This document shows, in pieces, positions 62,639 through 64,000 of a stretch of 64,000 nucleotides of DNA. The notes under the pieces are model-generated. The model worked only from the letters and a program-made list of their open reading frames with translations, did not search any database and had not been told where the DNA came from. The DNA is taken from assembly GCA_900105225.1 (NCBI GenBank), contig LT629764.1, positions 2,621,501 to 2,685,500 on the forward strand. The letters run 5' to 3'. Numbering within the stretch: the stretch's first letter is position 1; every line of letters starts with the position of its first letter. The DNA is from Paenibacillaceae bacterium GAS479. Lineage in GTDB: Bacteria; Bacillota; Bacilli; Paenibacillales; Paenibacillaceae. A program made the translations under genes and the position numbers.

Positions 62639-62791
62639 TTAAATTTTTGGTTCAAAGGTTTTGCAGTCGGTTTCATCAGAGTGGCTGGCCTTTTTGCTGC
62701 GGCTTACCACATAGATAGAAGAAGCGTTACATTTGTTGCCTGCAGCCCAATGCTTGCAGGAGTTTACTTCGCAGAGAACGTCTTTTGCCAT
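62639..62791 (-). CDS. DUF1540 small cysteine-rich protein (50 aa)
   Basis: ATG 62791 follows GGAGGTGAG. The 50-residue product begins MAKDVLCEVNSCKHW and has the DUF1540 pattern: C7, C12, H14, W15, GN.C.A..I (GNKCNASSIYV), then ETDCKTF near the end. The four conserved Cys suggest a small metal-binding domain. DUF1540 proteins are common in spore-forming Firmicutes, often with sporulation-linked expression. Convergent with the MFS gene. Function unknown. Confidence 0.88.
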   Translation of the reverse strand: MAKDVLCEVNSCKHWAAGNKCNASSIYVVSRSKKASHSDETDCKTFEPKI

Positions 62792-62848
62792 GGGTCTCAC
62801 CTCCTTGGCATTAGGATGGTCGAAAGCGATATCTTTTTATACCTCATT

Positions 62849-62890
62849 AAGCCCGCTTCGAATCTCTGGATAGGTTCGAGGGGGCTTTTT
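62849..62890 (+). terminator. Hairpin with T-run upstream of the cupin gene
   Basis: AAGCCC, TTCGAATC / GGTTCGA, GGGCTTTTT fold on the plus strand. No plus-strand gene ends just before it, so it may terminate a leader or antisense transcript of the DUF1540 region. Confidence 0.55.
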
Positions 62891-63004
62891 CCCATGAAAT
62901 CGGTCAAGGCAACAGCGAGCAATAGCTGCTAGGCAGGAGCGGATTGGGCCTTTGCTGCATAAGGTAGGCATAGACTTGAACCTAGAGTGGAGGCCCGAAC
63001 GAGG

Positions 63005-63841
63005 ATGGAAAATATCACGCAACTGCTGCAATCTCCTTCGCTTAACTTGAGCGCAGATTCCAATACGACGGTAAATTATAAGCGAGATGCGGACAATTAC
63101 ATCACACAATTATTCGCCGAACAGCTGCCAGCCGTGCAGACTGGTTTTTTCAATGTGCATATGAGCAAAGATAAAATCGTCCAGCCGCATTGGCACACGA
63201 ATGTGTCGGAGCTCGTCATCGTCATATGCGGCGAGGTTGTTACGACGGTATTTAATCCGTTTACCCAGAAACTGATGACGTATCGACTTGGCCCCGGACA
63301 AGTTTCGATGTTTCCAAAAGGCTGGTTCCACTGGATCGTCACGCTGAGCGATAATACCCATTTCTTGACGGTATTCGACGGCCCGACCCCTGATATCGTA
63401 TACGGCTCGGATTTTCTACGCTTCACGCCCAAAGAAATTATGAATCTCGCCTATTGCGTGGACGAAGAAGCGTACGCCAAGGCAGTGGCTCCGATTAAAG
63501 AATCGATTATTCTCGGTCCTCCACCTGGCTGCGTTAAAGCATCCACGCCGATAATTCAGGCCGCTCCCGCCTATGCTTCGGGCTACGGAGGTGTCAGTAC
63601 CCAGCCTGTTAAGCAGCCGGTGGCACCGTGGAACGGCTTCCAGCAGGGCTATATGTACCAGCAAAAAGCTGCTGCACCGGAGATGTGGAACCCAGTTTAC
63701 GCTCAGCCGATTCAGCCGACAGGTCCAGTCAACTCTTATTCCTCGGCTCCGTATGGGGGTTATGGCTCCCCGCAAGCAGGCTGGGGACAGGGAGTCGGGC
63801 AGGCAATGCCTTATGCTCCTGCGTATCCGTACGGAGGCTAA
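63005..63841 (+). CDS. Cupin protein with Pro/Gly/Gln/Tyr-rich tail (spore-coat-like)
   Basis: A GTG at 62987 overlaps the GTGGAGG site; the ATG at 63005 (MENITQLLQSPSLN) lies 11 bases after it. The cupin motif 1 is PHWHTNVSELVIVICG (H62, H64, E69), and motif 2 is GQVSMFPKGWFHWIV (H109), so the metal site of oxalate-decarboxylase-like cupins is intact. After about residue 165 the tail is rich in P, G, Y, A and Q (PVKQPVAPWNGFQQGYMYQQ), like coat or adhesive proteins. 278 aa. Catalysis is possible, but a structural coat role is also plausible. Confidence 0.85.
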   Translation: MENITQLLQSPSLNLSADSNTTVNYKRDADNYITQLFAEQLPAVQTGFFNVHMSKDKIVQPHWHTNVSELVIVICGEVVTTVFNPFTQKLMTYRLGPGQVSMFPKGWFHWIVTLSDNTHFLTVFDGPTPDIVYGSDFLRFTPKEIMNLAYCVDEEAYAKAVAPIKESIILGPPPGCVKASTPIIQAAPAYASGYGGVSTQPVKQPVAPWNGFQQGYMYQQKAAAPEMWNPVYAQPIQPTGPVNSYSSAPYGGYGSPQAGWGQGVGQAMPYAPAYPYGG

Positions 63842-63960
63842 AGGCGTTCGAATGTATGCGTGAAGTGGTTTGGCTTGATACTTGCACCCTTACGGTGGCT
63901 GAAGAGAACCGAATGTATGTGTGAAGCAGGCTTGGCTCCAGGCCTTCACAATGTGGCTGA
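63830..63960 (+). repeat. About 60-bp array seeded by the cupin gene 3' end
   Basis: The gene end TACGGAGGCTAAAGGCG (63830) is followed by GAATGTATGCGTGAAG. The pair recurs as TACGGTGGCTGAAGAG (63891) with GAATGTATGTGTGAAG, and a third partial copy AATGTGGCTGAAGGCGG begins near 63950. The array may continue past the window. Confidence 0.75.
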
Positions 63961-64000
63961 AGGCGGCCATGCTTCGCAGAAAAGCTGCTCGAAAAGCTTC

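Overview
The window looks like chromosome from a Paenibacillus-type member of the Bacillales. The evidence is the style of the genes: strong AGGAGG ribosome sites, frequent TTG and GTG starts, YesM/YesN-type two-component pairs, LplA/LplB/YtcP-type ABC sugar importers, AraC regulators, GPT collagen-like surface proteins, YjcZ-like small membrane proteins and a DUF1540 protein. No rRNA or tRNA gene was seen.

Layout. 1-8.5 kb: surface and spore-coat-like proteins. These are a partial beta-helix protein, a family 2 glycosyltransferase with a TPR-like tail, and two paralogous SBBP beta-propeller/collagen-like proteins. 8.7-19.6 kb: a sensor kinase and AraC-type response regulator, an LplB/YtcP/LplA-type importer, a Gfo/Idh/MocA oxidoreductase and two AraC regulators. 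19.7-29.2 kb: a GH35 beta-galactosidase and two paralogous secreted beta-helix proteins under near-identical cre-like promoters; the larger one is broken by an in-frame TAG. 29.5-30.6 kb: the third member of a small YjcZ-like membrane-anchored family and a decayed methyltransferase. 30.7-39 kb: a second kinase/regulator pair, a second three-gene sugar importer and a sulfatase, which together suggest sensing, uptake and desulfation of a sulfated glycan.

39-42 kb: palindromic repeats, a TnpB-only IS200/IS605-type element with a recognisable guide-RNA end, and a MazEF-type toxin-antitoxin pair. 42.3-48 kb: a tripartite tricarboxylate transporter (TctCBA), an ACT-domain malic enzyme and an AEC carrier, read as a C4-dicarboxylate uptake and oxidation module. 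48.4-50.5 kb: an HPr-like protein without the phosphorylatable His, and an IS3-family element sitting in the loop of a large palindromic repeat. 50.9-64 kb: an aldo/keto reductase, a diacylglycerol-kinase-like lipid kinase, a Fur-boxed siderophore-binding lipoprotein, a DEAD-box helicase, flavohemoglobin with a CRP/FNR-type operator and a short CRP/FNR regulator nearby, a double-MerR regulator, an alpha/beta hydrolase, an MFS transporter, a DUF1540 protein and a cupin.

The most unusual structure is in the right third. Several genes are followed by short tandem arrays whose units begin with copies of that gene's own last codons, stop codon included. Clear or probable cases follow tctA, the AEC gene, the aldo/keto reductase gene, hmp, the MerR gene and the cupin gene, with a weaker case at the helicase. 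Periods differ at each locus (34-38, 58, 74, 82, 22 and about 60 bp), so the arrays look locally seeded rather than dispersed copies of one repeat.
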